From contig JAZBQD010000014.1 of the NCBI GenBank assembly GCA_036583965.1, forward strand, positions 52,953,626 to 53,017,625: a DNA stretch of 64,000 bases. The letters run 5' to 3'. Every line of letters starts with the position of its first letter. Within the stretch, counting starts at the first letter, position 1. The position numbers were made by a program, and so were the translations under genes. Below are positions 60,303 through 64,000 of this stretch, in pieces. This stretch comes from Prunella strophiata (Eukaryota > Chordata > Aves > Passeriformes > Prunellidae). The notes under the pieces are model-generated. The model did not search any database. It had not been told where the DNA came from and saw only the letters and a program-made list of their open reading frames with translations.

Positions 60303-61985
60303 TCTTATTTTTAAGAGGTTAATAACTTTTTTTTTATTTTATTTCTTCTTCAACAATGCATGTGGTGTACTGCAGTGGAGGTTTCTGGTTGATTGACTAG
60401 TTTCCTTTATTTTAGATTTCATGCTGCATATTGAATATTCCCTGTTGTTATAGAGCCTGCCTAGGATCTTGTTTTGGACAGCAGGCATGAACAACACTTG
60501 GAAATTGAGTTGTTTGGAGCTGCTCTATGGATTGAGGAATTCCAGTGCCAGTGGACCCAGCTGAATAAATTCCAGTTGGAATAACTGGTTGAGGCAAGGA
60601 ATGTTGTAGGCATTGTATCTATTGTCGACATAAACTATGTAGAGACCAATGGAAAGAAAGGAGGAGTGGACTAAAGCCTTTGATTGTTTCTGGCAAAGTG
60701 GTATAAATTGTTTCAACCCAGGGCACTAAAACAGCAAATCACTGAAGACAATATTTTGGTTGCCTTTACCCCCATTACCAAGTTTCTGGTGAGGCAGAGA
60801 GGGTAAAATGTAGGTTGTGAAAACGTCTGTCTTGGAGCTGTGTGGAAATGATAAGATTTTCTCAAGGAGAACAAGCTGTCTGCAGCTCCTTTGGATATCC
60901 TGCTGTGGCAGTCTAGCTGAAAGATGAATGTAGATTCATAGAAGTGTGGTGTGTGCATGAAATGAAAGAATTCCCTTCTTATTGTCCTTTGTAGGACTGT
61001 ACAGAAGTGACAGGGTACTTGCCTGCCTCCAATTCTCTCCATCCTGCTGCTGGGGAGGGAAAGGGGGAGAAGGAAGCAGGGGAGAGAGTGAGCAGCATGT
61101 GTTTAGGGGTCTCTCAGTGGAAGCACTAAACTGGCATAGTACCATTCCTAAGCCACAAGAAAGAAACAACATAAGAGTAATAAATTAGCTTTCAAAACTA
61201 TATTTATTTGTATCTCCCCCTGCAGGGTATTTGAGCAGCAGCCCTGTACACATCTGCTCACTTATGCATGATGTTAGAAATGTCTACATTATTGAAACAG
61301 AATCTGGAAAAGACATCAAATTGATATCTTTAAAAAGCAGCAGATTAATTTCGGAACTTCCTTGATTCCATGATGAAATTAAAACATTCAAAAGTGGAAT
61401 GATGTCAGTGGCATTTTTCCAGAATGATACATAGCAGTCTGTAGTAGAAGCATTGTTATGTGGTTTGCTTGCTTTTATAAATTCACTTGGCATCATAGTT
61501 TTAAGTGCCATTACTGTGGCTTTACTGATTTTGCACTTTGGCATGGCATGTGGAACAAAGCAGTAACTATCAGCAGAGATCAAAACAGCTTTTGTAATAC
61601 TTGATATGTCTAGTGTCTGGTATGGCTAATTCTGTGGAGAAATGTCCATGGAAACATCTGTAAAGAGTCTAAAGTTTTGTACTGGCATAGCATAAGTCTA
61701 CAAGCAGTAGAATTGCACATTGATGTAAGTCTTGCATAAAATGGAGCCCACGAGAGAGAATTCCTTCTATATTGCCAATTCCTCCTTTTTTTTTTGGAAA
61801 ACCAAGAGCTGCTTCATTGCAGTTTATCAGAACTGGAAATGCAGAAAGTATAGGTATGTGGCTGATCAGGATTTTCTTTCAAAAATCATACAGTTGAAAA
61901 CTCTGTCTTTTTAGGTTCATAACCTTGCCACCTATCTTCTTAGAATCTGCAGCCTCCACATCTCTTGGAGCTAAGAAAGTATTTG

Positions 61986-62004
61986 AAAAAAAAAAAAAAA
62001 AAAA
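61986..62004 (+). repeat. Poly-A run, 19 bases
   Basis: An uninterrupted A run in unique sequence. Confidence 0.9.
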
Positions 62005-64000
62005 GATAGGATTCCAGGGACAGGAAGACAAGCAGGAGAATAAAGTGAGTGCTGCTGCAAAAGATCACCTGGCTTTTAATTTGGTTGTCAGTGAAGTCTT
62101 GTATGGGTGAAGAGCAGTAGGTCACAGGTCTTGCTACAAGGGTTGCTCCTTATAACTGAAGTACCATCACTGCTTCAGCAGGTCCCTTTTGAGAGAAAGC
62201 AATGCTTTCTAAGAAACCAAGTGTATCCAGGATGTGAGAAGTGTACTCTGTTATTCTGAAGTCAGGCATTGGATAACAGCAACTGTTACTGAGAAAGGTT
62301 TGATAACTACAAAAATACATTATAGGATCACTAGAAGACATTTGAAGTAATTACTGCCTAAATTGTGGTTTTAAGCTATATGTAAAGGCAGGTGAAAGAT
62401 CAAGCTATTACAGTGCATACCTTAGAAAATTGTTCTTAAAGAAACAGTTCTTAAAAATTCATTTTTTGTGCTTTTGTTCTTTTTGTTTTAAGCTAATCAA
62501 AAAAAGAAATTATTAATGTTCTTTATGGAAAAGGATTTAAAGCAATAGGAACTTCTAATCAAATCAAATGGTCATTTCATGTATGAGGGAGTGTGTGAGA
62601 CTGATTATTAATTTGAATTACATAGATGGTTTCTCAAGGTATTTTTCCAGTTTGAGAAAATGCCTGGTTGTAATGGTCTGACCCTGGCAGGCTGCCAGAT
62701 GCCCACCTAGCTTCTGCTCTCTCATTTCCTGTCTTCTTATTTCTCTTCTTCTGAAGGACAGAGGAAGAAAAGCAGATGGAAAAGCTTGTGGGTCAAAATG
62801 AAGACAAGGAAATAATTTACTAGTCAGTCTCACAGCAAAAGAGATGACTTGGAGAAAAGCAATTTTATTTATTGCCATTTAAAATAAATCAGGATGGTGA
62901 CAAATAAAACCCTTCCATCCCCTCTCTAATATTTTCCCCAGGATCAACTCCTCTCCTTTGCTCCAAATCCTCAATTTGTTTCCCCATTTGTGTGTCACAG
63001 AATGGGTGGCTCCTCATGGCTGCTTCTTTCCTTTCACACTTTCCCTTATTCTATCACAGGTCCTCTCCAAAGGCTGCAGTCCTTCAGCAAACATCTGCCT
63101 TCTCTGCTTTGGGGTCCTCCATGGGCTGCAGAGTGGATGCCTGTGCTCCACCATGGTCTTGTCCACAGCTACAGCAGAATCTCTGCCCCAGTACCTGCTG
63201 CCAGCACCTGTGCATTGGTAATCAGGAAGAAAGTGAGGACACAGAGATATAAGAAGGCATATTTATAGAATCATAGATTCACAGTGTCCTGGGGTTGTCT
63301 GCCAAATCTTTTTTTATCAGGAAAATCCTTCATCACATGAAGTTGATAGAGTCAGGTCTCCTACCAGCAATTTAACCTGCAGCAATTCAACACAAGATCT
63401 GAGATGGGTGAATATGAAAATGAAGCCAGTGAAATGCACATCTGGTAATTACTAGTGTATATACTTAGCATTGTGTGATAGTCAAGCACCCACCAATTTC
63501 TCTTCTAAAAACATGAAGTCATGCACTAAGGCACTGTCTGGAGCACTCCACCTCCAGTGTGGATGTAAGGTTCCCTACAGAGTGCTGAGCTCCCTGCCCA
63601 CACAGTTAGGACCGAGGACTGGAGCAAACTTCTTTTCTGGTTAATATGTAATGTAGACATAATGGCCTGGAACATCTGGACAGCAGCAAATCAACTTCCA
63701 AGGATACCCTCTTCACATCACCCTTAAAGGTAATGGTCACATTCTGAATCCAACATTTCTTAGTGAAATCATGTTGCCAAACAAAGAGTGCACATGGAGC
63801 TCTCTTTCTGCTAGATAGTAGGAATAAAGAGAGAGCAATTATTTTTAGTCAGAAATCCTGATTCAAACATGCAGCTCTGAATCATGATACTTTATTTCTA
63901 TCATTTCCCAAACTTATCCTACAAAATTATTCACTTTAATTTCTTGGGGTTTTGTGTCACTTTTAGCTTCCTACATATAGTAATTAGTGTCTTCATCTCA

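Larger units (their letters stand above)
57863..64000. other. Unique non-coding sequence to window end
   Basis: No gene is recognised. It contains a 24-T run (59542-59565), a C-rich pyrimidine tract (60249-60302), a 19-A run (61986-62004), a short tandem repeat at 58.6 kb and a GC-richer patch at 63.05-63.21 kb that may be part of an interspersed repeat. Confidence 0.5.

Noticed and set aside
1..64000. CRISPR arrays, prophage, operons or bacterial-type systems
   Set aside because: No regularly spaced direct repeats, ribosome-binding-site/gene arrays or dense coding are present. The repeat content is that of a bird nuclear genome.

Overview
This window looks like ordinary vertebrate nuclear DNA from a bird, most likely a songbird. 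It is AT-rich, with no operon-like or dense gene layout, and is mostly unique non-coding sequence. The diagnostic elements are several 5'-truncated CR1 LINEs with avian 3' ends, a tRNA-Ile-headed SINE with a CR1-like tail (the TguSINE1 type described from zebra finch), and a short solo LTR. No protein-coding gene can be annotated with confidence. The longer open frames are explained by CR1 remnants, antisense CR1, homopolymers, a CpG-rich island, a 5-bp microsatellite, or chance.

Layout. 1-4.4 kb: unique non-coding. 4.43-5.98 kb: a very old minus-strand CR1, split by about 0.6 kb of unrelated sequence that begins with a 45-A run. 6-12.5 kb: unique sequence with two poly-A runs. 12.57-12.87 kb: a complete solo LTR (303 bp, TGTC...GACA ends, 6-bp target duplication CACTGG), followed at 13.06-13.64 kb by a minus-strand CR1. 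13.6-19.7 kb: unique, with one possible minus-strand coding exon near 16.3 kb. 19.75-20.55 kb: a 43-A run, then a CpG island, the only strong promoter candidate. 20.87-21.39 kb: a plus-strand CR1. 21.4-36.8 kb: unique, with a perfect 15-bp hairpin near 23.4 kb and possible exon-like segments near 25.96 and 30.1 kb. 36.77-36.99 kb: a short minus-strand CR1. 39.66-40.04 kb: a GC-rich patch ending in a poly-A run. 42.68-43.0 kb: a CR1 scrap and the tRNA-Ile SINE. 43.75-44.0 kb: a T-rich tract. 45.3-46.3 kb: the longest CR1, on the plus strand, with reading-frame breaks. 51.24-51.32 kb: a perfect (TCAAT)15 microsatellite. 57.70-57.86 kb: a weak MIR-like SINE relic. The rest is unremarkable.

Function. 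The window is probably intergenic or the inside of long introns, shaped by retroposon insertion. The one place where transcription might start is the CpG island at about 20 kb. I found no novel multi-gene system. The items most worth checking are the CpG island, the exon-like segments, the solo LTR, the SINE and the nested old CR1.
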